Of a DNA stretch of 64,000 nucleotides, positions 41,966-50,526 are shown piece by piece (within the stretch, counting starts at the first letter, position 1; each line of letters starts with the position of its first letter). The position numbers and the translations under genes were made by a program. The stretch comes from Amycolatopsis palatopharyngis. Its GTDB lineage: Bacteria; Actinomycetota; Actinomycetes; Mycobacteriales; Pseudonocardiaceae. The notes below the pieces were generated by a model. That model was not told the origin of the DNA. It searched no databases and worked only from the letters and a program-made list of their open reading frames with translations. The DNA lies in assembly GCF_003385185.1 (NCBI RefSeq), contig NZ_PQHZ01000036.1, positions 1-64,000 of the forward strand, given 5' to 3'.

Positions 41966-42805
41966 CTACAACTCGGCAATCCGCCGATCGATCAACTCGA
42001 TCGTTCGCCGCTCACTCAACGCGGCCACCCGTAGTTTGTCATAGGCCAGGTTATACGCGCGGGTGTGTTCGCGGCCGAGGTAGTCCGAGCCGGTAAGGCT
42101 TTCCACGTAGACGATCCCTGGCTTGCCTTCGAACAGGTTGACGATCGAGAAGGCAACGCCATGTGACGCATGTGCACCTCCATCGAACGGGATTACCTGA
42201 ACGGTGACGTTTGGCAACCTGGCGAGATCCCGAACCTTCTCCAGCTGTCTCAGTAGCACCTTCGCGCCGCCTACCTGGCGGTGTAGCGCGGCTTCATCGA
42301 GCACTAGCCAGAGTCGGGGAGGGTTGTCCGCCGCAGTGAACCGGTCGGTACGGGAGGCACGTTCCTCGCTCATCCGTTCCAGCTCCGCCGGAGAGAACAT
42401 GACGGCTTCCGACAGCATGGCGTGCGCATACTCCGGTGTTTGTACGGTTCCGGGGAAGCAGTCGATGTTGAACATCTTCACCTCGCGAGCGGCCGCCATC
42501 AGGTTCACGTACTTGACCGCCCACTCCGGCACTCGAGCCGGTGGTAGCCGCCGCCGAGAGTCTGTCGCGAGCTGCTGAAGCCGACCGGCTCGGTCATCAA
42601 CGATCCCGTAGACCTTGACCGCCTTCGCAAGATCCTTGTCGGTGACCTTGGCGTCCCCCTGTTCGATCTTAGAGAGCTTGCCCGCGTACCAGCCGAGCGC
42701 TTTGGTCGCGTCTGCGGTCGAGAGGCCGGCAGATTCGCGCGCGTCACGCAGCTCCGCGCCGAGCAGGATGCGCTGCACCACGGGTCCAGGATCGGTTGCA
42801 GTCAT
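41966..42805 (-). CDS. Xre-family regulator with DUF5753 domain
   Basis: A 279-residue protein. HTH at about 12-70 (RILLGAELRDARESAGLS, ALGWYAGKLSKIEQG), then the DUF5753 effector domain (about 95-272, with PGTVQTPEYAHAML and LPNVTVQVIPFDGG). This is the WhiJ/BldB-associated regulator type of actinobacteria. ATG 42805 with AGAGGA 6 nt upstream. Operon with DUF397 downstream; a perfect palindrome lies between it and the divergent 118-residue gene, suitable for autoregulation. Confidence 0.88.
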   Translation of the reverse strand: MTATDPGPVVQRILLGAELRDARESAGLSTADATKALGWYAGKLSKIEQGDAKVTDKDLAKAVKVYGIVDDRAGRLQQLATDSRRRLPPARVPEWAVKYVNLMAAAREVKMFNIDCFPGTVQTPEYAHAMLSEAVMFSPAELERMSEERASRTDRFTAADNPPRLWLVLDEAALHRQVGGAKVLLRQLEKVRDLARLPNVTVQVIPFDGGAHASHGVAFSIVNLFEGKPGIVYVESLTGSDYLGREHTRAYNLAYDKLRVAALSERRTIELIDRRIAEL

Positions 42806-42862
42806 CTCGTCATCCTCTCGCAACTACCACTGCTCGCGCTTCAAACCATCGAGTGAATTACG

Positions 42863-42879
42863 AACTAGAAATTCTAGTT
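42863..42879. promoter_or_regulatory. Palindromic operator AACTAGAA-A-TTCTAGTT
   Basis: A perfect 8-bp inverted repeat around one base, in the 86-nt divergent region between the Xre regulator and the 118-residue gene, 12 nt before the latter's ATG. It is AT-rich against a GC-rich background. The obvious candidate binder is the adjacent Xre/DUF5753 protein. Confidence 0.65.
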
Positions 42880-42891
42880 TAGATTGTCAGC

Positions 42892-43248
42892 ATGATCCGA
42901 GAGGCTGAGCACCTGGCTGCGATCACCCGTACCCGCGCTGGCGGGTTCCACTTCGTGCACCTGCGAAAGGGCGGCGAAGTGATCGCGATTCACGGCCAGC
43001 GGTGGCTGGCGGGCGCGGTCGACACGTACCTGGTGCGCGCGGCGGACGAGGCGATCGCGGCGCGCTACCGGGCGGAGGACTACGGGCTGACCGAGCGCGG
43101 CCCGCTGTGGCAACGCTGCGGTTCGGTCGCTGACGTCATCGCGGAACTGCTGGCGCTGCCGCCACACGGCGCACCCGGTGCACCGACATTGGAGCTACGC
43201 GATCGGACCGAACTCTGGCTTCCGGGTGCCATCCGAGGAAGGAACTGA
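42892..43248 (+). CDS. Hypothetical protein, 118 aa, divergent from the Xre regulator
   Basis: Not recognised. Soluble, mixed alpha/beta; the N-terminus IREAEHLAAITRTRAGGFHF is followed by a beta-rich stretch (FVHLRKGGEVIAIHGQRWL) and helices. No signal peptide. The ATG lies 12 nt after the palindrome, so expression is probably controlled by the divergent regulator. It is followed one base later by a lipoprotein gene, suggesting an operon and a linked role. Confidence 0.65.
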   Translation: MIREAEHLAAITRTRAGGFHFVHLRKGGEVIAIHGQRWLAGAVDTYLVRAADEAIAARYRAEDYGLTERGPLWQRCGSVADVIAELLALPPHGAPGAPTLELRDRTELWLPGAIRGRN

Positions 43249-43249
43249 T

Positions 43250-43852
43250 GTGCGAGGTGTGGTCGTGGTGAGCGTGTTGCTCGCATTGGCAATGGCAGGC
43301 TGCTCCGGCGGGGCACCGCCGCCAGATCCCCGGCCAACGCCGTCGGGACCGCCACGGGATCCCGGGCAGCTCGATGTGCTGCCGGATTTCCGGCCGGCGG
43401 TGACCGTGGACCTGGTGCAGGGAATGCTCGGGGATCAGGCGCGGTACGCCACGGAACCGAAGACGAGTTCCCGAAGCCTGATCTGGCGTTTCGAGGGTGC
43501 GGTGACCCCACCGGGAGGCGGTGCACCCGTGCGGCCGACCCTGCTGGTGACGGCTGAGATCGTGACGTCCTTCAATGGATCCTCGATCGGACTCGCCCGG
43601 AAGCTCTTCGAGAACGGAATGCTCGATCCGGAGAAGTTCACCAAGATCGACATCCCTGGAGCGGACGATGCGGCGATGGCCCGCGAGTTCGAGGACTTCG
43701 GTGACGGATTGCCGCACAACCGCATCCGGATCACCACGCGCACCCGGAACGGACTGGCCGATGTCTGGTACCGGAATTCGCTGGTCAGCCAGGAGAAGCT
43801 GACCACGCAGGCGAAGGAGTTGGCGACCGGCCTCGTGGCCAGGTATGGCTGA
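43250..43852 (+). CDS. Secreted lipoprotein, hypothetical
   Basis: A 200-residue lipoprotein. A short signal peptide leads to MAGC, Cys18, followed by a Pro-rich linker (PPPDPRPTPSGPPRDPG). The remaining domain (about 45-200) has beta strands and an end helix (LTTQAKELATGLVARYG); it resembles DUF3558-type folds only loosely. GTG 43250 with AGGAAGGA upstream, one base past the previous stop. Its stop is one base from the convergent EspG stop. Confidence 0.65.
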   Translation: MRGVVVVSVLLALAMAGCSGGAPPPDPRPTPSGPPRDPGQLDVLPDFRPAVTVDLVQGMLGDQARYATEPKTSSRSLIWRFEGAVTPPGGGAPVRPTLLVTAEIVTSFNGSSIGLARKLFENGMLDPEKFTKIDIPGADDAAMAREFEDFGDGLPHNRIRITTRTRNGLADVWYRNSLVSQEKLTTQAKELATGLVARYG

Positions 43853-43853
43853 G

Positions 43854-44594
43854 CTAGCGTCCGCGCAGTTCGGCTTCGAGGCGGTACAGCTTGGCGGTGA
43901 GTTCCTGTGGCCCGGCGCCGGACAGGCTCAGCCAGCCACTGGAGTCGACGCCTGCGGTGATCCGGCCCGCGTCTGTGTCTATCCAGAACGGCGGTTTGCT
44001 GGTTCGCCGTCGAGCGCCACCGCTGTCGCGGACTGCGGCGTAGAACTGGCCGACGTGGATGCGGGGCGCCTTGAGCCAACGAGCGATCTGCTTCGCATCG
44101 CGGGCGCTGCCGCCGTCGTGCGTCGGGTTGCCGCGTACGACGGCCTCGTAGTCGGCCTCGGCACAGGACATCGAGTGGACGTTGGCCGGCGGGGTGTCGG
44201 GCAGTTGCGCGATGAGGTCTTGTGCTGCTGTTTCCGGTCTGCCGGGCCAGAGGAACAACGTGTCGCTGTTGGCGATCGCGATCACGGCCTCTCTGCCGCT
44301 GACTGCCGTACGCACGGTGACGTGCGAACCGTTGATACTGGCCCAGGTGTAGAACTCCGTGCCCGGCCGCTGAAGCACCTGCACTGTGTCGAGGAAGCCG
44401 GGGCTGAGGCGGCCGCCGCGGGACAGCCCGAGCCGTTCCAGCTCGGCGTTACTGATGTCCCGCAGCTGCCTGCGCTCGTCTTCCGGGTACCACTTCTCGC
44501 CGCCGACGAGGGTGATGTGCGGTTCGCCGAGATTGTGCTCTTCCAGCATCGTCTTGTACGACAACAGGCTGATCTCGACGTGGTCGTGCAGCAT
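43854..44594 (-). CDS. ESX secretion-associated protein EspG family
   Basis: A 246-residue EspG-type chaperone that binds PE/PPE-like heterodimers and delivers them to a type VII system. The family start (HVEISLLSYKTMLEEHNLG), the VHSMSCAEADYEA region and the C-terminal AKLYRLEAELRGR are typical. ATG 44594 with GAGGGGGG; the upstream reading to 44741 is antisense-like and rejected. It is the last gene of a four-gene module; its presence supports calling the partners T7SS substrates. Confidence 0.82.
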   Translation of the reverse strand: MLHDHVEISLLSYKTMLEEHNLGEPHITLVGGEKWYPEDERRQLRDISNAELERLGLSRGGRLSPGFLDTVQVLQRPGTEFYTWASINGSHVTVRTAVSGREAVIAIANSDTLFLWPGRPETAAQDLIAQLPDTPPANVHSMSCAEADYEAVVRGNPTHDGGSARDAKQIARWLKAPRIHVGQFYAAVRDSGGARRRTSKPPFWIDTDAGRITAGVDSSGWLSLSGAGPQELTAKLYRLEAELRGR

Positions 44595-44610
44595 GGCCCC
44601 CCTCGGGCTT

Positions 44611-45909
44611 CTAGTTCTTCTGTTCGCCGATAACAGGTGGTGTCGTGCGTTCGTAGCTGCCGCCGAACAGGGAATCGGGGTCGTCGCCGGGCAGCGTGAT
44701 CTTGCGCTGGTGCTCCTCGTCCTCGCCGCCCTTGCCGCCACGTCCGCCTGCGCCCATGGGGCCGCCCATCATGCCCCCGCCACGACCACCGGACGCGCCC
44801 GCGGACCCGGCCGCGCCACCGCGCGCGGCGGCATTCTCGCCGGGCATGACCGCGCCAGTGCCCCGGCCCATACCGGGCTGCCCGCCGCCCGGGCCACCGG
44901 CACCGCCCGCGCTTCCGCCCATCGGCCCGAAGCCACGAGCCCCGCCGCCGTAGCCTCCGCCACCGGCGCCGCCGCTGCCGCGCGGTCCGAAGCCGCCGGT
45001 CCCGGATCCTGGCCCGCCGCCGGATCCGATGGGACCGAACCCACCACCGCCGCCGGGCGGGCCGAAGCCGGGGTTGCGCGGCGGGTTGGTGCCGTAGCCG
45101 CCGCGCGGGGGAGGCTGGTAACCAGGCTGCTGGGACGGTGGAGTCGGAGCGGTCCGCGACGGTGTGGTGCCGCTCCCGGGCGGCTGCCAGTTGGCGGCCG
45201 GTGGCACCTGCGTCTGCGGTGGCGGTGCCGGAGCCGGAGCCGGGCTCTGCACCTGCGGCGCAGGCGCGAACGGCGCCCCAGTCCCGCCGCTGTAGGCACT
45301 GGCGCTCGTCGGGCCGTTGTACCCACTGCCACTACCGACGTAAGGGCTACTACCGCCCGACTGCGTCACCGAGTCAGACCGCGAAGTCGCAACATTGCCC
45401 GAGTCCGCTTTGGCGTCGACCGGCGTGTATTCGACGGCAACACGGGGACGGTTCGTCTCAGTAATGCGCGAGTAGGCGTCGTACTGAGCGATGTTGTGCC
45501 GGCTGTTGGTGTCCCACTCGGCAGCGGCCTTTTCGGCATCACTGGCACCGATGGACATGTAGTCGAACAACCCGGAATCGTCGGGACGGTCAGTGCTGAC
45601 CGGGCGAAGCGAACCACGAGTCTCGTGAAACGCCGAGTTCTGCTCGTACATCGACTCCCGAACGCCCTCCAACCTGTCGGCCGTTTCAGTGGAAGTCTTG
45701 ATCAGGGGGTTCAGCCCGCCTGCCGTAGCATCTGCGCCCTCGCCCTTCCAGAACTTGCTCAGGGTTTTCTGACCGGTGCTCAGGGACTGAGCCATCTCGC
45801 GATGCACGACCTCGAGGCGATGTGAGGCTTGTTGCGCCGAATCCAGTCTCTGCGTTGTGTTGCAATTGGAGTTCATCTTCATGAAGATTTCCGCAGCGGT
45901 GTAAGCCAT
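44611..45909 (-). CDS. PPE-like type VII secretion substrate, Gly/Pro-rich
   Basis: A 432-residue protein. The N-terminal about 150 residues are helical, with a WxG motif at Trp54-Gly56 (SKFWKGEGAD). The remainder is a long disordered tail: Pro/Ala/Gln-rich (205-290), then Gly-rich with many GGG and GFGP units, ending DPDSLFGGSYERTTPP. The TAATG overlap with the lipoprotein gene and the downstream EspG support a secreted PPE-like substrate. The tail may anchor or self-associate at the surface. Confidence 0.8.
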   Translation of the reverse strand: MAYTAAEIFMKMNSNCNTTQRLDSAQQASHRLEVVHREMAQSLSTGQKTLSKFWKGEGADATAGGLNPLIKTSTETADRLEGVRESMYEQNSAFHETRGSLRPVSTDRPDDSGLFDYMSIGASDAEKAAAEWDTNSRHNIAQYDAYSRITETNRPRVAVEYTPVDAKADSGNVATSRSDSVTQSGGSSPYVGSGSGYNGPTSASAYSGGTGAPFAPAPQVQSPAPAPAPPPQTQVPPAANWQPPGSGTTPSRTAPTPPSQQPGYQPPPRGGYGTNPPRNPGFGPPGGGGGFGPIGSGGGPGSGTGGFGPRGSGGAGGGGYGGGARGFGPMGGSAGGAGGPGGGQPGMGRGTGAVMPGENAAARGGAAGSAGASGGRGGGMMGGPMGAGGRGGKGGEDEEHQRKITLPGDDPDSLFGGSYERTTPPVIGEQKN

Positions 45910-46538
45910 TATTGCCTCCCCTGCAGATACTCAATCGCAAACCCAGCGATCTTTGCGCCAATTGTGCATGGCTCAGAGTAGTTCGGGTGATCCTTCCGTA
46001 GGCTGACGGTGAGCGAGTAAACGCGGTCATCGCGGACCCCGACGGCCATGGCGCATTTGCCCTCGCGCTCCCCACCTTGTTCATACGCCACTGCGGGGTA
46101 ACCCTTGACTGGTGGCAGTTCCTCGAACACGGTCAAAGTGCCTTGTGCCTGAGCCTTGTAGTACGTCCGCAAACCGTTAGCCCCGACCTCGAGATTGGTG
46201 CCCGCAGTTACACTTCCGAGAGAGAATTGGTCTTCGTCGTCGAAGAGCCAGGCGCAGGACTTGCTCTTGGCTGCGGTGTCCTCTGTCTTCGATTCGCCGA
46301 CGGTTCCAGGGAGTTGCTCCATTTGTTCGGGCTTGGCGACGTCACAGGGCTTGGTGTCGATGCTGCTGGTGTCGAGCGGGTTCTCTACTGTCGGGGCACC
46401 GAAATTGGATGGACTTTGCGTCGCCGGTGTCGGTGGTGCTGTCGTGGGTGAACCAGCGGCGTTCCCGTCGTCACACCCACTGGCGAGGATAAGGGCGGCG
46501 CAAGCCAGTACGGTGGCGCTGACACTGCGGTGTCGCAT
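45909..46538 (-). CDS. DUF3558-family lipoprotein
   Basis: A 209-residue lipoprotein with lipobox ASGC, Cys22, and a Thr/Pro linker (about 28-50). The domain carries two Cys pairs in the DUF3558 style: KPCDVAKPEQMEQL, SCAWLFDD, GKCAMAVGVRDD and EPCTIGAKIAGFAIEY. It sits between the PE-like and PPE-like genes, abutting the first and overlapping the second by one base, an arrangement seen in Pseudonocardiaceae. It may serve as an envelope partner of the secreted pair. Confidence 0.82.
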   Translation of the reverse strand: MRHRSVSATVLACAALILASGCDDGNAAGSPTTAPPTPATQSPSNFGAPTVENPLDTSSIDTKPCDVAKPEQMEQLPGTVGESKTEDTAAKSKSCAWLFDDEDQFSLGSVTAGTNLEVGANGLRTYYKAQAQGTLTVFEELPPVKGYPAVAYEQGGEREGKCAMAVGVRDDRVYSLTVSLRKDHPNYSEPCTIGAKIAGFAIEYLQGRQ

Positions 46539-47069
46539 TCAGGCTTCCTTCCCGCGCAGGGCTTCCAGCGCGGCTTCGTCCTGACGCTGGTAGGCGTCGT
46601 GGATGTCTTTCAGTGTGTCGATGTAAGCGTTGAGGAACGTTTTGTTGTTGCTGAACTGTGCGTTCCAGGACGCTCCGGCGCGGTTGGCGTCGTTGACGTA
46701 GCCTTCGCTGACGACCTCGTGTCCTGGCGGGTCGATACCGACAATCGTGTCAGCTTCCTTTTCCATCCGTCTTAAGTCATTTTCCACGACATCCTCGAGG
46801 TTCTGAATCACCTGAACCATCGCCTCCGGGTCGTACTCCCAGCCGCCGCCAGCCGACGCACTGGCAAAGTCGGCCTTGGCCTGCTGGCCACCCAATGCCG
46901 TGAAGTCCGGTGGTGGTGCCGGTGTCTCGCCCTGGCTGTACTGCACCTGCCCGGTAGGTGACAGTGGCAGTGGTGGCGCGCCTGGTGGAGGCGCTGCCGG
47001 TCCAGGGCTGGTGACGGCGTCGTACATGCCCTGCGGTCCGGCGGCGCCGGGTTCCTGTCCCACGATCAT
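46539..47069 (-). CDS. PE-like type VII secretion partner
   Basis: A 176-residue protein: a Pro-rich N-terminal segment (about 15-75), then a helical hairpin (about 80-170). The hairpin ends with Tyr160-x3-Asp164 (AYQRQDEA), the YxxxD/E pattern used as the general type VII export signal. First gene of the module; ATG 47069 with AGGGGAGGG. It likely pairs with the PPE-like protein encoded two genes later. No ATPase or EccB-E core gene is in the window. Confidence 0.72.
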   Translation of the reverse strand: MIVGQEPGAAGPQGMYDAVTSPGPAAPPPGAPPLPLSPTGQVQYSQGETPAPPPDFTALGGQQAKADFASASAGGGWEYDPEAMVQVIQNLEDVVENDLRRMEKEADTIVGIDPPGHEVVSEGYVNDANRAGASWNAQFSNNKTFLNAYIDTLKDIHDAYQRQDEAALEALRGKEA

Positions 47070-47357
47070 GCCCTCCCCTGCATGGTCAGCCTGGTGAGTG
47101 CGCCGTACCCCCGTACAGCACGTGTCCGTCGTCTCACTGACTGTCGCGAGGCCTGATTGTGCCACAGCGTTCGCCCGGACGGGGCAGTGTCGGCACAACT
47201 CGAAGCTGCCGGATTACCCCTGCTCAGGAACGGATTCGGTCCTGGCGCCGTCCCACCCCGCAACCGCGACCAGACCGCTGTACTCCGTTAGGCCGATTGC
47301 GAGGATCGCTCATGATCGGCTTCTCTGGGGACGCATGCCGAACTGAGGGGATCTGTC

Positions 47358-49721
47358 ATGGCGTTTCTTCGTCCCGGGGCAAGGGAGCCGGGCGAGCCCG
47401 ACGAGGACGCCTCTCCCCCTGCCGAGTCGCCCCGGCCGCCGTTTGACCCGTTCGATCCGAATCCGGACAAAAGGTACGAGGTCAAGGCCGACGACCTGCT
47501 GCGTCCGTTCCTCGAACCCGGTTCCGCAGGGCTGCTCCGCTGGCGAAAGCAGGCCAGCAACGCCCCGATCGTGCAGGTCGAGGACGCCTACATCACCGGC
47601 CGCCTCGAATTGCGGGCCGCCGAACTCCAGTATCTCTTCCGCTTCGAACGCTGCCGGTTCGAGAATCCGCCCGATGTGCGCGAGGCGACGATTCTCGGTC
47701 TCGTCTTCCGCAAATGCTGGCTTCCCGGATTGAAGGCCCGCAACCTGCGCAGCCGCAACGACGTCCGGCTCATCCGCAGTGTCGTCGAAGTGGAGCTTGG
47801 CGGTCGCGCCGACAACGAGACCACCGTCCGGCGCGCCAATGATCGCGATCGGGGCGTGCCCGACGCCGCCATCAACCTCACCGACGCCGTCATCGAGGGC
47901 TCGGTCGTACTCACCCGTACGCGGATCGAGCACCCGCGTGGCAAGGCCATCCAGGCCGACCGCCTCGTCGTCACCGGTGCGTTTCTCGCCTACCGGCTCG
48001 AGGCGCACGGGGAAGTCCGCATACCCGGCATGCGGGCCGGCGGTAACGTCAACTTCTCCGGCGCCTCCCTGCGTAACCCGGACGGTTTCGCCCTCAACGG
48101 CAACGGTCTGCAGATCGGTGGCAGCCTGCTGTGCGAGGTCGACACCTTCGGCCGCGCCGGTGACGGAAGACGGTTCTCCGCGAAGGGCGTCGTCTACCTC
48201 CCCAGCGCCACCGTCGAGAGCGACATCGTGCTGCGCGGGGCGAAGCTCGAGGTCAACCAGGACGGCCCGATCGTCGTGGACGCCTGGCGTACGTCCGATC
48301 CCTACGTGGACCCCCGGCCAGCGCTCATCGCCGACCGCGTCAAGGTCAGCGGGAACGTCGAAGTCAGCGACAGCTTCGTGGCCACCGGAACCCTGCGCAT
48401 GGTCAACGCCCGAATCGGTGGCTCCCTGCGCCTTGCCGGCGCGCACCTGCGGATCCCGCGCGGGGCGGCCGAGCCCTACTACGACAGGGTGCTGCATCTG
48501 GACGGCAGTTCGATCAACGGTGACGTCCAGGCGACCGGGCTGCGCGCCGAAGGGCAGGTGCGCATGGCCGACGTCGAGATCGGCGGCAACCTCCTCGCCT
48601 GGAACGTGAAACTGCTGCACGCCGAACGCGATGTCGTGTCCGCGCGCCGCTCCAGAATCGCGGGAAACCTGCTGCTCACCGACTCCACAGTCGCGGGCAC
48701 CCTGCGGCTGCAGGGCGTCGACGTCGGTGGCAGCATCGAACTGTTCGGTACCCAGCTCAGCAGTCCCGCAGTGGCGAAATCCAGCAGCTTCTCCGTCGAT
48801 CTGCGCACCGTCCAGGTCGGTCGCGACATCATGTTGACCGCGAACGCCGACCGAGGTTTCTGGGCCGAGGGCGGGGTCAACATGGACGGCGCCACCGTCA
48901 AGCGGCGAGTCTCGATCACCGGCGCCACTCTGCACTCAACCCACCAGCACCAGATCGCGCTCGACGCGAGTGACGTCAGCGCCGACGAGTTCCTGCTGAA
49001 TCCCACGAGCCCTCCTGATGGCCGCGTGATGCTGCGCCGCGCGCACTGCGCGTCGCTGGCGGACAACGAACACTTCTGGCAGGCCCGAGACGGCATCGAG
49101 CTGGAGGAGTTCCGCTACGACGCCCTGACCGAGCCCATCTCCCTGCGCGCCGACGACGTCGTCGAGCGGCGCATCGTGTTGTTGAGCAACGCCATGGACG
49201 GCTACCGGCCGGGTCCGTACGACCAGCTCGCCGCGATGCTGAGGGCCAGCGGCAACGAAGAACACGCCGCCACCGTGCTCTTCAAGAAGCAGCAGTTCCG
49301 CTACGACTCCCTCGCTCGCGGCTATCGCACCCTCGGCCCCGCCGTTCGCCTGTGGAGTCTGTTGCAGCGGTGGATGGTCGGTTACGGCTACCGCTCCGTC
49401 CGGGCACTCGGCTGGCTGCTCGTACTCCTGGTCGCGGGCAGCCTGTGGTTCTGGCTGCGACCCGACAACTGCGCGGGAGTGCCCGACCTGCAGCGGATCA
49501 CCGAGACCCGCTGCGCGGTCAACGCCGACGACACCGGCCTCGACTGGAATCCGGTGCTCTACACCGTCGACCTCCTGGTGCCGATCGTCGACTTCGGCAA
49601 CAAGGGCCGGTGGTACATGAGCGGAATGGACAAATGGGTGGCCACCGGATTCACCGCCACGGGCTGGATCCTGGCGACCACGGTCGCCGCTGGTGTCACC
49701 CGGATGTTGCGCCGCAACTGA
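47358..49721 (+). CDS. Large beta-solenoid-like membrane protein
   Basis: A 787-residue protein. From about 70 to 575 it contains repeating short strands of the type GGNVNFSGASL, IGGSLRLAGAHL, VGGSIELFGTQL and IAGNLLLTDSTV, like a right-handed beta-helix or bactofilin/pentapeptide-type solenoid. Residues 600-660 are helical (YDQLAAMLRASGNEEHAA), then two membrane segments near 680 and 765. Streptomyces homologues are often named membrane-associated oxidoreductase without a visible redox motif here. ATG 47358 with GAGGGG. Confidence 0.7.
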   Translation: MAFLRPGAREPGEPDEDASPPAESPRPPFDPFDPNPDKRYEVKADDLLRPFLEPGSAGLLRWRKQASNAPIVQVEDAYITGRLELRAAELQYLFRFERCRFENPPDVREATILGLVFRKCWLPGLKARNLRSRNDVRLIRSVVEVELGGRADNETTVRRANDRDRGVPDAAINLTDAVIEGSVVLTRTRIEHPRGKAIQADRLVVTGAFLAYRLEAHGEVRIPGMRAGGNVNFSGASLRNPDGFALNGNGLQIGGSLLCEVDTFGRAGDGRRFSAKGVVYLPSATVESDIVLRGAKLEVNQDGPIVVDAWRTSDPYVDPRPALIADRVKVSGNVEVSDSFVATGTLRMVNARIGGSLRLAGAHLRIPRGAAEPYYDRVLHLDGSSINGDVQATGLRAEGQVRMADVEIGGNLLAWNVKLLHAERDVVSARRSRIAGNLLLTDSTVAGTLRLQGVDVGGSIELFGTQLSSPAVAKSSSFSVDLRTVQVGRDIMLTANADRGFWAEGGVNMDGATVKRRVSITGATLHSTHQHQIALDASDVSADEFLLNPTSPPDGRVMLRRAHCASLADNEHFWQARDGIELEEFRYDALTEPISLRADDVVERRIVLLSNAMDGYRPGPYDQLAAMLRASGNEEHAATVLFKKQQFRYDSLARGYRTLGPAVRLWSLLQRWMVGYGYRSVRALGWLLVLLVAGSLWFWLRPDNCAGVPDLQRITETRCAVNADDTGLDWNPVLYTVDLLVPIVDFGNKGRWYMSGMDKWVATGFTATGWILATTVAAGVTRMLRRN

Positions 49722-49757
49722 GCTTCGGGGTATTGACCGGTTCCATACTGTAGGTAT

Positions 49758-50222
49758 GTGAACCAACCCAATGCCACCGGCCGCATCGAGATCAACGCCT
49801 CGGCCGACGACGTCTACGCCCTGGTCAGCGATCCGGCGATGCTCGCGGAACTGGCCGAGGAGTACTCCACCTTCCGCTGGCTGGACGGCGCCACCCACGC
49901 TCAGATCGGGGCCCGCTTCCGCGGCGGCAACCAGCGTGGTCTTCGCCGGTGGAGCACCCTCGCCACCATCACCGAGGCGGCCGCGGCCGAGCGATTCGCT
50001 TTCGAGGTCACCTTCGCGCGCCTGCCGATCTCCAGGTGGCAGTACGACATCGAGCAGAACGGTGACGGCTGTGTGGTCACCGAGAGCACCTGGGACAACC
50101 GGCCGGGCTGGCTCAAACTGCCGACCTCGACGGCGACCGGCGTATTCGATCGCGACGAGCACAACCAGCGCAATATCGCCACCACCTTGCGCAGGCTGAA
50201 GGACAAGGCCGAAACCCGCTGA
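49758..50222 (+). CDS. SRPBCC/START-like ligand-binding protein
   Basis: A 154-residue helix-grip protein: ATGRIEINASADDVYALVSD (first strand and helix), the central sheet (ATHAQIGARFRGGN, TITEAAAAERFAFEVTFA) and a long C-terminal helix (HNQRNIATTLRRLKDKAE). Such proteins bind hydrophobic ligands or modify polyketides. GTG start with TAGG only. Follows the solenoid gene by 36 nt, possibly in one transcript. Confidence 0.78.
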   Translation: MNQPNATGRIEINASADDVYALVSDPAMLAELAEEYSTFRWLDGATHAQIGARFRGGNQRGLRRWSTLATITEAAAAERFAFEVTFARLPISRWQYDIEQNGDGCVVTESTWDNRPGWLKLPTSTATGVFDRDEHNQRNIATTLRRLKDKAETR

Positions 50223-50313
50223 TCGAGTACTCGGTAACGGATTACCGGAAGCTCGCGATCTACGTGCTGTCACCGCTCGGTGACTCGAACCACGTAGAGA
50301 CTCGGGCTGCTCC

Positions 50314-50493
50314 ATGCACTTCACACGTCACGTCGTCGGGCTCGTGTTCGTCGTCACCCTTGTTGGCCTTGGCGCGGGCTGCGGCCAGCACCAGGTCCCG
50401 CAGGCCAGGACGGCTCCGGCCACAACCACGCAGTCGACGGACACGGTCACCAAGACCCCGGAAGCAACCGGCACGGTCCCCTCCGCGCCCTGA
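50314..50493 (+). CDS. Small lipoprotein candidate (59 aa)
   Basis: A short reading frame: MHFTRHVVGLVFVVTLVGLG, then AGC as the possible lipobox (Cys23), then a Thr/Ala/Pro-rich tail ending in EATGTVPSAP. The hydrophobic core and Cys fit a small secreted lipoprotein, although Gly at -3 is unusual and there is no clear ribosome-binding site. It ends 34 nt before the thioredoxin-NHL gene and may be its upstream operon partner. Confidence 0.5.
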   Translation: MHFTRHVVGLVFVVTLVGLGAGCGQHQVPQARTAPATTTQSTDTVTKTPEATGTVPSAP

Positions 50494-50526
50494 GGCAGGC
50501 AGGGAACACCACGGCCGGAGTACTGG

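Noticed and set aside
44386..45825. A 479-codon open frame antisense to the PPE-like gene
   Set aside because: Mirrors the Gly/Pro-rich tail; no start signal or family resemblance.
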